Source: Cucumis sativus (lineage: Eukaryota; Streptophyta; Magnoliopsida; Cucurbitales; Cucurbitaceae). From it: 64,000 bases of DNA. The notes under the pieces are model-generated. The model saw only the letters and a program-made list of their open reading frames with translations. It was not told where the DNA came from and did no database searches. Shown piece after piece: positions 1 through 12,616 of the stretch (its first letter is position 1; each line of letters opens with the position of its first letter). The DNA lies in the NCBI RefSeq assembly GCF_000004075.3, contig NC_026660.2, positions 21,455,498 to 21,519,497 on the forward strand. The letters run 5' to 3'. The translations under genes were made by a program, and so were the position numbers.

Positions 1-313
1 TTGGTATGAAAACAATTGAAATCTGAATGAAACATAGTCAAAGAGTTGCCAAAAGGACTTAGCATCAAATATAAAATGGTCTTGTAGAAAACAATGGATC
101 GACTCAAATGGCAATTCACTGGGCCTGATATGCAAACTATTTCACTTGATGAAACAAAATAACATATAATCTACAGAGACTGGAAGTTTTTGGAGAAAAT
201 TCAAGATTGCAAGAACAAATTCATAATTGTCCTTGAAGCCTAGCAGAAATCCACCACTACATAACCAAAGGAAATGCAATAATAAAAAACTAAACAGCAC
301 CCGAAACACTTAC

Positions 314-3300
314 CATATGCTTCTCGCTTCATATCCAGTAGGGCACAAAACATCATACAGGGAAAAGTGTCAGGATCCAAGCCAACAAATATAAAGCAAG
401 AAACGGACAAAATAGTTGCTTGGAAAACAAAATGATTTCTGATGGCATAAAACACTAGTATACACAGAAAAAGAATGAAAAAAAAATAAAATTCATACCT
501 GCAGAAGAATTTGCGTCATGGACCACCTGAAGCCAGACATAACCGAAGCAAGCATAACAAAAATAAAACCCCAGAATTCAAACTCTGTCTCCTTTGCAAC
601 TGCATGAACAAAGCCAGGTCAAACGTTGTGGCATAAACACATTTTTAATCAAGAATTTTAGCCTAGATTTTCCTTAATGAATTATTACATCAAACAATGT
701 AAGAACTTAGAAGTAATGGAATGCTTTAAGTTGCTATGGACAAAAACAAAGGAGCCAACAGCAACCATTCACTTGCTCCTAACTCTTTCACTTCCAACTT
801 CAATCTTCCTTGAGTATGTGCCGTAGGTAAACAGTAAACCCACTGTGAGTTCCAAAAAACTATTCCTAACTTTCATGGCTGGCTTGTAGTGGTTAAAAGG
901 GTTGAGATGAGACTTGAAGACTATGGGGGTTCTCACACACACACATAAAAACATTGAAAATAGCCAACTCGAGGACCTCTCCAGCATCTTTTTCTATGTT
1001 GTGGAAGATTATGTTTCTTTCATCCCAATTCTTCCACAAAACAACCCTAATTAAGCAAAGACCAAAAATGAGCTTTAGTAGCTTAGCCTTGAATGGGTGA
1101 TCATATAGCATATTGGAAGAGTGACTAAGGTGTGAAATAACCATAATGCGGCTCAAATACTGACATTATAGAAAATATAAGAAATGAACTGTCCTTCCTA
1201 TGTAAGGTAGGTGAATAATAAGAGCGCAAGATCAAACCTGAAACCTATACAACTGACAGCTCAGTTCAATTGATTTGACAAACGGTGGTCAATTTTATTT
1301 GAGTATAATCAAGAACTACACAATTTAAATTCTAAAATTCATACATTATCAGCTAGGAATAGAATAAGGATGCTTGATACCTGTTAATAAGATTCCAACA
1401 GATATAATCAAGATGATGCCCGCAAGTCTATAGCTAGGAGCTTCCAACCTGAAACAAGACGTTTCAATCAACATGAGTAAATAATAAAAAAATATTATGA
1501 TATGACGTACATTACCTAGAAAGTAATATTCATAATATGTGTAACAGAAAATGTTCATAGACCACAAATCAGCAAGAACCCGTATCAAATTATGGTGTGT
1601 CTTAAACTAGCCTATTAATATGAAACTGTGATAGCTGCAAAAGGAAGAATGGTAACGCAACATAGCAAGTAATTGAAAATGAAAGTTTATTATTGACCAC
1701 ATTACAATAGTCGTTGGTTGTTCATAAAAATTTTAGGATAAATAACTTAGCAGTATAACAAAAAAATTATAAATCCCCAAAACAACTTTAAACAAAATAC
1801 ACATAAAATGAAATAGTTTTTTTGACAGGAATTGATGGTCCCTAATAGGTACAAAGATAAGTAATTTAGTAAGTTTACAAAAAAAAAAAAAATTAAAAGG
1901 TATCTTGACAAATGAATTAGTTTTCTTTCCATTAAAAAATTGAGGTTCCTATGGATATCTAAGAGAGATACAACTTTAAAAAAAATAAAAATAAAAATAA
2001 AAGTAACTAACTAGATAAATAACTAATATCTACTCATTAGCCCAACCTAAATAGCCTCAATGGTCAATCCTCCAAGAATCAAGATTGTGGATCTTTTATT
2101 AGAATGATAATGTGTTTCATATACGAGACAAAGGCTCCTATTTATAAGTTTATTACAAACGGGGTAAAAAGGGAATTAACCAAGAATATTACCTTTTACC
2201 CCAATTAACCTCTCTTCTTCTTACAACACAACTAATCTACAATAACATTATCTTTAAAAGCCCAAAATTATATCTTCTGTAAGAAATCTAATTACATATG
2301 AAGCAAAAGAGAAGATGGAGTATTTTAAATTTTAACACTTGATATCAGCAAGCCATGTCCAACCATTATATTGAAACCCTCTGATTAAGGGCCAAATATA
2401 GGATACTTTTCATCAAGTCATACTCAATTAAATCAAATTATAAAATGAAAGAAAAAATCACGATCACTACAATCTTAAAAATAATCGATCACAAGCTAGC
2501 TGATCTCTTTTCTCATGTATTTAGCTTGGAGGTCTTTCACTTGATTCCTGTGAATCCCTCATCCCTAAAGCTTTACTCCTTTTTCTTGAATATATTTTTC
2601 TTCAAATATATTTTACTTGAAAAAAAGGAATCCTAAACTTATAGCAAAAGAGTAAATAATTAAGAAAATTCATTCTCTATATACATAATAACTCATACTC
2701 AATAACACACAGCTAAGGAATCTTCAGGAAGGTTGAAAAGTAAAGCCAGGATCATATTCCGTTACTCAACATTATTCTCATATATCATAGAACATCAGAA
2801 AAACGAAGCACGGTAAACTTCCCAAATGTATGAGGTACTCTAAAATTGGATGCAATTGGATCTAGTTATCTATATAAAGGCACACATAAGAAACCACATT
2901 ACAACAATTTAGTTGTACAGCTCACCTGAATGCAAAAGCAAACAGGAGAAGAAATATAGGAGAACCGGATTTACACTGTCAATCAAAAAGAGAGACAGAA
3001 TTAGTGTTATGAAGTATAAAGTAGAATATTTTTACAGCTTATACATTTTCTTGACTAACAAATAAGCATGAAGAAAAGGTATCAAACCATGGTAGCAAAT
3101 GTGACTGATATTGAGACAAGGGATGCATTGCTTAGATTAACATCCAAGGCTGTTCCAAGAGCCGTTGGGACAACTGTGAAAGGCAAAGTCCATCTGTGGC
3201 ATTAGTTGATAGAAAAGTTAATTTACACACAATATAAAAGCAAACGTCCTTAAGGGCTCGAACAAATGTAAACAAACATCTAATTAATAGAAAAAACACC

Positions 3301-4221
3301 ATCCACAAAATTTCACAGAAAAAAGCGCACAAATTTAATCATTTGCAAAGTCATGATTCTTATCAACTACTGCAATGACAAAAAACAAAAAAAAATACAC
3401 ACTAAAAAAATTGTGAACTTTTTAGGTTAAAGAAAACCTGTCCAAAGAAATTAAAACATAACTGGATTAACAATTAACCAAAGAGACAAAATGTCACATT
3501 CATTTTTACAAGTAAATCATAGAGAACTCATCCATGAATCCATGATTTTATTCAGTTAATTTTGAGTAAATGCCTTGATGTATTACTACTTATAACAGCC
3601 AGCAACCTTATCACATTATACATTAGTTTGGTAGGATGAAAATGTCAACTGAAGAATGTCTACCCGCATCATGAAAAATCTAAACAAAAGTCATTAGTTT
3701 CAAGATTACCTTTCGTGAAGTAATCCCTCCATGTCATAGTAACACAAGATTGGAATCGACTAGACCAAATCCATGTGATCAAATTGGATAGAACAGCTTG
3801 CATGGTAAAATGAACAGTATTCATGAGCAATGGAGCTGGAAACCTACCCAAATGATCTCCTAATAAAGATTTGTTATATCTGCTCAATCCAGGAGAAATT
3901 CCGTTAATTGAACATTCTAAATGAACATTGCAACATTAATTGTTGATTATTTGAATAGAGAACTTACAAGGTCAAAAGAAGACTGAAAGTATACCAGACA
4001 AGAACAAAGAATAATGTCTTCAGCACATTGGCAGTGGATAGAGGATTCTTTGCATCTAGCTGCAGTGAATTATAATTATCACTGTGAAAGGATTCACAGT
4101 CATCGCCATTAAAATTCCTCCCAAGTTTATTCTCAATACTTAAAGGTTCATATTCCTCAGGTCCAATTCCATCAACGTGAATGGGAAAATGGGCGTCAGT
4201 CTCCCCATCATTAGACTGCAT
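314..4221 (-). CDS. Sugar-phosphate / nucleotide-sugar translocator (At1g06470-like), 3' end outside window
   Basis: A membrane antiporter of the plant triose-phosphate/nucleotide-sugar translocator (TPT/EamA, SLC35-like) superfamily, expected in Golgi or plastid membranes; its substrate cannot be read from sequence. Exons on the minus strand in coding order: 4221-3968, 3879-3710, 3173-3088, 2975-2926, 1448-1381, 599-499, 326-314. Phases join without stops and give 247 codons plus one base. The polar N-terminus is followed by hydrophobic segments; family landmarks are LYNKSLLGDHLGRFPAPLLM, TALGTALDVNLSNASLVSIS, CKSGSPIFLLLFAFAFR, LEAPSYRLAGI, FRWSMTQILLQ and REAYG. The start ATG (4219-4221) has an in-frame TGA 15 bases upstream. 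The 13-base exon 326-314 has a GT donor and AG acceptor and supplies REAYG, where relatives have KEAYG or KETFG. The C-terminal third should lie left of base 1. Family assignment is firm; the substrate is unknown. Confidence 0.85.
2078..2235. repeat. LTR-like dispersed repeat, copy A (intron of translocator gene)
   Basis: Diverged copy of the repeat at 31590-31725, lying in the 1.5-kb intron between translocator exons 2975-2926 and 1448-1381. No internal coding region is attached, so it is a fragment or decayed solo LTR. Confidence 0.5.
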
Positions 4222-5775
4222 ACTTGTCTGCTGTCACTTTATATAGTGGTTTATCTCCTCCTCAAAACGCCAGTTTATAATACCTGACCCAGTTTAAGTG
4301 AAAACAATTTGAAACCAGTGTGTTGAGCACTTGAATCTGCATAGATTAATGGAGCATCCACTGAGACAGTACCTCTATGTCACACCATCTTCGAAAAAAT
4401 GGCACTCTATGAAAACCACTGACTTCTTGACTTACAGGCTCAATAGAATCAACCCTTGCGTGTTTATGATTTTCTGTACCCAAAGAATTTCATGTCATCT
4501 CCTTTTCTCTACTATGATAAAACCATCTATGCTCTTCGTCACAATTACTGACAGATGCAAATGAGTAAACAGAAAGCAGGAACTTTATGCATTGTGACAG
4601 GCTAGAGCACGTTGTAAACTTTGTGTGAAATTCAATAAAGAATTGAAATAAAAATAAAGATAGATTGAGTCGAACAAGACTTGTACGGTATACAGAGTAC
4701 AGAACATATAAAATGACCAGTCATACAGACGCGTGCAGACTTCATTGCATAATGATAATGCCAAGACAGGCCCTCTTTCAGAGATTTGTAGCAACTCTTC
4801 CCCTAAATTAAAGAACCTATCCTTGATCTCCTTGCCATGCCTTGCTATCTTTCAATACAATTCTTTCTTAACCAAAACAAAATTTAAATACACATACACA
4901 CAGAACCCAACTTCCATGGAACTTCCCAATCGTAACAAATTTGGAAAAGAAAGTACAAACTCATGATCTATGAACATTTTCGTCTACAAATGATTAAAGT
5001 GTAGTAGCCAACAAACAATAATAAGTCATGGTCTCCATCACTTCCTTCAATTCAGCACAGATCCTAAGATTCTCTATTACTTCCGTCCCGCCTCCAATAA
5101 TTCTTCAGAGAAGCAGCACAAACTAAACTAAGGTAGTGAGTCAGGCTTAAATATCAAGCTTTAGCATCAGCGGTTATCAGGACTCACAACAAGTGCGTCG
5201 TTTAAGAGATATTATGAACGAGGCGCGTGAACACTGCGCGTCCATAACAGCAAACATTTGCACACATGGAGGTAAACAAAATAGCACAGTTCAAAAAAAC
5301 TATTCCAGAGACTCGCTACTTCAAATTAATTAAATATACACGCAACTAATTAAAGAAACAAACAGTGATCAACAAGATGAAGCATCGATAAGGATGAACT
5401 CGAGCTCAATCAAAGTAACAAGAATGCATAAATAAACAATAAATAAAAATAACAATTCAAAATCAGTTAACTAGAACAAGCATTATTATCGTGCATAAGC
5501 AAGCAAGCGTAAATTCATTTCCAAAATACAAGAAAAGAATCTGCAATTCTCAACATACCGAAACAGGTGACCTGAGAAGAAGAATCTGAGGAAATAATTG
5601 AGGAAATGAGAGAGAATATGCAGATGGAATTCGAAGAAGAAGGAAGGTGGATGAGGATGGATCAGATCTAAAGGTCTTGAAAATGGCGATTGGAGGGGTT
5701 GAAATCTCAAATCAGAACGTCTGTTTTCAATGTTAGATGTGGGTGGTGAATGGCGAACGATGTCAAAGGCCATTT
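4222..5775 (-). other. Probable 5' leader and UTR introns of the translocator gene
   Basis: No second protein gene is apparent here. On the minus strand an AG acceptor at about 4284 would make 4283-4222 the UTR part of the first coding exon. A TC-rich, GC-richer block at about 5775-5560 looks like a first non-coding exon, with possible GT donors near 5574 or 5555. That block contains an ATG (5773) opening an upstream reading frame beginning MAFDIVRHSPPT. The exact transcript is inference; cDNA would settle it. Confidence 0.4.
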
Positions 5776-8413
5776 CTAAAAAGGTAAAACAAATTAATAA
5801 TATAAAATCTACGCTACTTACTCCACTTTATTTCCTTTATTGTCCGACCGTACGGGTGGGGCCGCTTGGTGGTTCGTGGTTCGGTGGCCGGTAGCGTAGC
5901 CCAGCGGCAAAGGGTACACACAACCATGAGCCCGACCATGAGGGGTTCGCCCGGGTGGGTCCGGCTTTGCTGACCATTTGTTTGGTTCCGAAGATATAAT
6001 TTAAGTCTATAATTAGTAGACTAATTAAAGAAAGGACAAGCCACTATGTATTTTTTTAGGAAAGCTTACGTTATCTTATGATCACCATATTTATTTTCCT
6101 AAACCATACATGATATCGTGACATCTTTTAACATGGCATATGTGTAGAGATACAAATCATACATGTAGTGTGAGTATATAATAGAAATGTATTTATAAAT
6201 ATAGCAAAATTTAGATTTAATTTTCAAAATTTATTAGTGATAAATAGTTATTTCTCTACTAGAAGTCGGTTAGTAATACATTATATTGCTAAGAGAAACT
6301 TATCGTTAATGAACTTTGTTATATTTGTAGTTTGTTTTAAAAATGATATTGTACTCTTAATTATATACTAACCTTACAACTATTACCTGTTTTAATTGTA
6401 TATACAAAAGCTTCTATTTGTAAAAAAAAATCATTCGATTTTACAATTTTGAATATAAGTGTTGTTCTTTGCTATTCATTTGATTATAGTTTTGTTATTT
6501 AACTTCAATGTATGAATAGTAGGTGAATTTTAATTATTTTTCTCTATTTTTCTAACATTTTCAATATTTGATTGAAAAATATCAATTGCCTCAATTAGTT
6601 TCATGATAGAGAAATAGTTTTTACGTGTATGATAATAAATCAAACAAAGTCTTTTAAAATTCTCTAACTCACACTTTCTACCAATTTTTATTCAATATAA
6701 ATATATGTATCCTTGAAGCAACAAACGATTGTTAAGTGAGAAAAAATTGCAACGAAACAATATTTATTACTTCTCATATGTTAGGCACACGGTTGGAAAT
6801 CATATATAGAAATAAATTCTTTTATTACTTCTCTCTAATTTTTTTTACAGCTATTGTTCTTTGTTGTTTGTTTAGCTATAGAGGTGAGTAAAATGAACTT
6901 TATATATATATATATGTTTACCTAAATGGGAAAAAAAATGATTAGAGACCTTTTTTTCATTATGTCTTTTATATACACTAATTTACTTTATAACTCTTGC
7001 TTCTTTCAAAATGTTTAATAAAATAATATATTTCAAAATCCATCCATAATTTGGAGATATAATATTCATTTATAAGAATATAAATTAAATATTATCACAT
7101 ATTCACACATATATATAACTAAACTTGAAATAAAGAAACTAACTAACAAATAAAAAGGAAAGAAACATTTTAAAACTAACGGTAACCCTAAATTTGAATA
7201 TAAAAAATTGTATTAATTTATAAACCGTTAGTGATATCAAAAAGAAGATTTAAAGAAAGGAGGACGAGCATCCACCCTTTGCACGAGAAAGTTAGGGAAA
7301 AGACTATCCATATGTATGTGTCTCTGATGTAGGTCGAGTTTTAAACGTTTGATATGTGATTTTTTTATTTTTTATTTTTAAATAAACCTATAGGGTGTGT
7401 CTTAAGACTTGCCATTTTCCTTTTTTCTTTTTAAATAAAGGTCGAGCCCAAAAATCATCCTATTTTCGTAATATGTTTTTAAAGGATCATATTTCGTAAT
7501 AAGTTTTCTCAAGGACGTTATTTTTGTAAATAGTTTTCATGCATGTGTATTTTCTATTTTAAAATAATCTAAATTCACTTAATTTGGACGGAGTATTTGA
7601 AGTATAATTAACTTTTAAAATGAGATACAATTATTTATATATATATTTGTAATTTTATTTTATATTTAATAGTTTTTTTATGTTGGCAGAAATAACAAAA
7701 AAAAATTATAATAATAGAATCTATCTCATTACATTTTTTAAATTACAAAAATAGCACAAAAAATTAAGATAATAGGATTTACGTTACATCAAACAATTTG
7801 AAATTAAATTAGAAAAACAGTAGGTAAAAGAGAGAGCCGAAATATATATATATGTATAAAAGAAAAAAAGAAAAGGGAAAATATCTTGTAATATTATTAT
7901 TAACAATTTTGGTTCGATGAGACAAAATACGGTGATTGGATATTAATATCTACGGCTGATATTTTGCCTCCTTACTCACGTGGCAACACTTCCTCTTTAA
8001 ACGTACACTTTTTTTGCTTATCCCAATCTCCCCCACTTTCGTTGCTTTCCAAATGAAAAAGAAAACTTATATATTTTCTTTTTCCCTACACTAAATTTTA
8101 ATACTTACGGATAGAATTGAATTTTTTTGTTATATATCGTAAATATTTTCAAATGTGATATAATTTATTTTTAAAAAAATTGGAACAAATTCAATTTTGA
8201 GTACACAAAGATACAATGCAATTATCTCAACGAAATAATTGAGGTCAAAACCGACATTTTAACCATTAAAAAAATCTCATCTCTCTCTCACCTTTTCCTT
8301 CTTCACCTCCTCGCGCCAACCACTGATCACTTCTTCACTACAAAGACCTTCAACACTTTCCTCTATAAACCGCTACAGTTTCATTTTATCTCAGGCTTTT
8401 CGGTGATATTCTC
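5776..8413. other. AT-rich intergenic spacer
   Basis: No gene is supported. It lies between two divergently transcribed genes, so it should hold both promoters. It contains the tRNA-like GC-rich block at about 5880-5985, a TA microsatellite near 6900-6915, long A/T tracts, and a pyrimidine-rich stretch (about 8275-8345) that fits the 5' leader of the HSP20-like gene downstream. Confidence 0.6.
5880..5990 (+). repeat. tRNA-like / SINE-head candidate
   Basis: A GC-rich island in AT-rich DNA. TAGCCCAGCGG fits the pol III A-box pattern TRGCNNAGYNGG. GGTTCGCCC about 36 bases downstream resembles the start of a B box. That spacing is normal for a tRNA-derived SINE head. I see no clear poly-A tail or target-site duplication, and no full cloverleaf, so it could also be a decayed tRNA copy or a GC-rich promoter segment. 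Confidence 0.35.
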
Positions 8414-10452
8414 ATGGAGCAGCACGCCGGAAAACGTAGGCTCGACGTCCTTGCCGCTCACCTCTCTCCCGCCGGAGATATTTCTCCCGCACATGGCCAC
8501 CTTCTCCCTGCGGTACTCCTCTGTTTATCGAACCCTTTTCTTTTCTGGGTGTAAACTGTAGATCGTATGATATTATTACTGAAATTTCCTGATACACGTT
8601 TGATCGATGTTTCTGGGTACCCATTTTTTCTGTTTGTGGAATTGGGGTTGTTTGATTGCTTAACATGTTTTGTGTTTTTTTTTCTTTCTTTCTTGGGGGT
8701 GATTAGAATTGCTGTAGCTATGGAAGTTCTGTCACTCGAAGGTGTGATAATAAGACGTACTTTGCAAGACAAGGATCTGAAGCTTGTGGTGCCTATATGA
8801 GGCAAGCTTCAACTACAGAGGTGATTGATTGATTGATGAATTTGAATTCACTGTGATAGTGATTCAACACTTCACATTTCTTTTAGAATTTTTAAGTTTC
8901 TTTTTCTGGAGATATGACTTTGTTCTCTTTCTCTGACCTTATTTGAAAGTGATCTTTCAGGGTAAGCAACGTTCTAATTCTCAGGCGTTTTCGGATGTCT
9001 CTGAAAGACCATTGTATTCAAGACCTGTAAAGGAAGAAAGGATTCTAAGTCAGAATTTCAATTTGATTGCATCTGAACCTCCCCTGTTTGCAAGGGCATG
9101 TTTGGGAATCAATGAACAAAATAACAATTTCATTCCGGAGACAAAACAACCGTCCTCTGGATCAAATGGTTGGTTATTGAGCTATATATATTGATGAATA
9201 GATAAAGCTAAATGTACCTCAGGCTCTTGGCCACATGATACTGAAGCAGAGATTGTACTCCTTTTTCTTCCTCTTTTAGCGTGAATTGAAAAGGGCTTAA
9301 ATATTTAGTTCTATTTTTCATATTGTAACACAGGAATTGGTGGATTGTCTCCGAGGATGGATGTGGCAGAATCTACACGAGGTTATGTACTGACCGTGGA
9401 AATTCCAGGAGTCAAGATCAATGACATTATAGTTGAGGTCGATGACCAAAAGTAAGATAGTGATTTTGTAAAATTCTTTGACATTTGTAGTTGAGAATAT
9501 GATATTCAAATATTGTAGAAATTTAATAGTTAATCTTTCAAAATTTCCAAACTCAACTGCATACCCAACTCCCAAGTCTTTCTTGATTCCAATTTTAAAG
9601 TTGCGCTGACAAGCATTTGATATCTTAATTCCTATTAATTAGATCATCACTGGAACCAAGGTGGATTTCAATCTTTTCATTATGTTCTCAATAGTCTTCG
9701 CTTCATTCATGTTTGAATGTTAGTTACCATGAGGTGGTCTATATATGAACTTATAATATGAAATATAGGAATGCAAATGGTGTGGATTTGGGACAGAATG
9801 GTCTTATCATCCTCAACCTTGTGGGTCATTTTAATACCTTATCTTAAAAGTTAATACCATCCCTAACGAACATGAGATGATTACAAGCAAGGTTTTCTAT
9901 TTGATGTCACGATAAATTACTACAGAATCCAACAACTAAAGTAAACTTAAATATGACTATACAATGTCATTGATCTGACAGTGGAAAGCTGTTCTCTGGC
10001 AGGTTGACTATAATCGGTAAACGCTCAAATCAGTACTGTGAAGTGGTAGGATACTCAAGCGACTCTATCTCTTCATATAACAAGAAAGAGATCTTACAAG
10101 GACCTTACCAGGTTGTGTGGCCACTTCCAATCAACATTAACAAGGACGGAGTATTAGCTGAGTTCTGGTAAGTAGCAACCTGCCAGTCCTTTGTAACGTT
10201 ACGCCTGAATATCTTTCAACTTCAAGCTGTCCGTCCCAGTATTTTTACGAGGCTAATTATGCACATGTCCTTGCAATGCTGTTTCTTTTACCATTTGCTC
10301 GTGCACTTGTATTATACACAGGCAAACTGCTCACTTTCATACAGTTGTTTTTGATAGTTCACTCACTTGCTCGTTAATAACTCGGTGTTGATGTCTTCTT
10401 TTCATGTCAATGCAGGGACGGACTACTGCGGATTACTCTACCAAAAGTCTGA
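8414..10452 (+). CDS. Alpha-crystallin / HSP20-like domain protein (246 aa)
   Basis: A small-heat-shock-like protein with a C-terminal alpha-crystallin domain, probably a chaperone-like adaptor. Exons: 8414-8512, 8707-8820, 8961-9168, 9334-9451, 10003-10167, 10416-10452; all introns are GT..AG and phases sum to 247 codons including TGA. The first ~140 residues are polar and Cys/Arg-rich (NCCSYGSSVTRRC). The alpha-crystallin domain covers about residues 142-246: PRMDVAESTRGYVLTVEIPG, then the strand KLTIIGKR, then WPLPININKDGVLAEFWDG and the end LLRITLPKV. The A-x-x-x-n-G-v-L strand typical of HSP20 is recognisable as INKDGVLAEF. In Arabidopsis similar long-N-terminus ACD proteins include IDM2/IDM3, which act in active DNA demethylation. 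Orthology to those is only a possibility. There is no signal peptide or membrane segment. Confidence 0.85.
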
Positions 10453-12616
10453 GTTGTTTTTCTCACAGGCAAACATATGTGAAGATATATGGTATGCTCC
10501 AAATTGCTCTCAACATAAACCGTCCAGTATCTTCGTATCCATACATCCCATATGTGAAACATCCAAAGACAGTTTATTCAATACATCTACAATATTCATA
10601 TAAATCAATGTGGATTGCTGTCGAAATATATATCTGTATATGTATATCTTTTTTCTGTGACATATCTGGTTGTGCAATGTTGTTTTTGGAAATTCCTTTT
10701 GGCTATTGTTATGATGGTTTTTGTATTCGACCTGTAGCTGAAGTTGGCTTATGTTATATCATATTTTAGTTCCGATTTTCTTCTTTCCTTTCTCGTGTGC
10801 TTATGGGGAAATTGATAGAACCCTAATAAGCGATAACAAAACTACAAGATAAACCAAATAATTTGAGGATCTTCGACCTTCTCAATTTCTTGACATCAAA
10901 TTCACTCACCAAAATATCCTCCTTTGCTCGTTCACTACTCTACTTACCATGGTAAGAACAGTACTCACATCAGAATGCTTTAATTTGTTAATTATTAGCA
11001 TCTTAATGGAGTTTTCTCTAATATAATCCCAATGAAACCTTCTTACCATTTCCCATTAATTAGATTGTAAGTGTATATTAATACCAAATCCGAGGTGTTT
11101 CTAAATTAATATTTGTACATAAATTAGATATCAAGAACGCATTTCAGATGTATGGTCATCAATTTAATTTCATATATATCTCTTGTTACAAAGTTCGAAT
11201 GTTTGGTGATCTCTTAAACTTTAACGAGTCAATTAGCAAGGAATTACTATATGCATGAAAATAATAAATCTTCACTCGTAATTTTCCTAACTCATTCAAC
11301 AATATAACTTGGAAAAATGTCTAATTGTCTCCTTTGATTATCTTTTTCATCCAATCGATATCATTTATTATCGGTCTAATTCAATTTTTTAAAGAAACAT
11401 ATGTGGTTGTCCAAAGTTATTAGAACAAATCGATTAAACTATCTTTACACGAATATATGTCTAATTATTGCGTTAAATGCGTAGAATTAGACTATCACTT
11501 ACTCCAACGATAATGAAAATATCATCAAATAAAAAATATAATAGAATATCATTAAAAATTTTATTCTATCATCTTTTCATTAGTCAACTAACGTTCAAAC
11601 TAACTTTAGTTTACTTACAAATTATAATAAATTTTAAATTTTCAAACCTTACAAACTAAAAAGTAACGGGTAAAAATACATTTTGCCCTATCATATAATT
11701 AAGAAGAGAAAATTAATAATAGATCTAAATCTAAGTCATAGGGGTGGAATATACATAGTCTATTATGCTATCACTCTCATGAGTGTTAACCAAAGGCAAC
11801 ACTTATCAAACTTTTCATTCTATTAAGTGGAGAGATCCATTTGAAGTATATCCCTCCAAGGTTATACCAACAAAACTTTATTATTGATTAATTTTCTTTT
11901 GTCCCTATACTAGTTGACCTCGTCGGTCGCTTAAATAAACACCACAAATTTTAGATAATCAAAACATATATATGTATACTCATTAAGGTGTATATCCAAA
12001 GTAGACAATATACAATATCATATCATGTAAAAATATTTGACAAATTTGTTTTCAGAACAAAATTCATATTTATAAAAAAACACATCTTCTAATACACTAG
12101 TTTCTTTTTCATGGACACTAATATATGGGTTGGATTGCCTAAAAACAATAAAATCATAATATAAGAGGGAGGAGATGCAAACATTTGTTTGGCTTGTGTG
12201 TCAGCTCAAGCAAAGTTTATTGCACTTTTATTTCCATGACATTTCTTAAATTCACCTCATTTTTCTTTTAAGACGTTTAAAGGAAATAGAATATAGAAAT
12301 TGTAACTGACATTCAACTCCAATATTTAAAAAAAAAATTCCTAAAATAAGTAAAGAAATCGTAGCTCATAATGCATATAATATATAACATTATAATTACA
12401 TATACCATAATCAATAATGAGGATAATATAAAGTTACAAAGTTTCATTTACCATAAAATCCAATAATAATTAATAAGACTGTCCCGATTTTCATCTCTAT
12501 ATGAATATGAATGAAAGAGACAACTAATCCCCACATTTTTTTGTGAAAAAGAAAATTATATGATTCTTCTTCTTCTTCACTAGAAAAAGAAAAAAAAAAA
12601 AAGATTCAAAATTAAA
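10453..12616. other. 3' UTR and intergenic spacer
   Basis: About the first 350 bases are probably the 3' UTR of the HSP20-like gene; open frames there overlap in several phases and have no family motif. The rest is AT-rich with no recognisable gene. The last ~60 bases before the next ATG include a CTT/TTC run (12562-12578) and an A-rich tract that should be 5' leader. Confidence 0.5.

Noticed and set aside
1200..1310. Possible tRNA-derived SINE
   Set aside because: An A-box-like word (CAGCTCAGTTCAATTG) reads on the plus strand but the B-box-like word (GGTTTGATCTT) only on the minus strand; no tail or target duplication.
8458..8805. 115-codon minus-strand open frame
   Set aside because: Antisense shadow across exon 1, intron 1 and exon 2 of the HSP20-like gene; no family motif.
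10404..10769. 121-codon plus-strand open frame
   Set aside because: Overlaps the last HSP20-like exon in another frame and then its 3' UTR; composition is non-protein-like.
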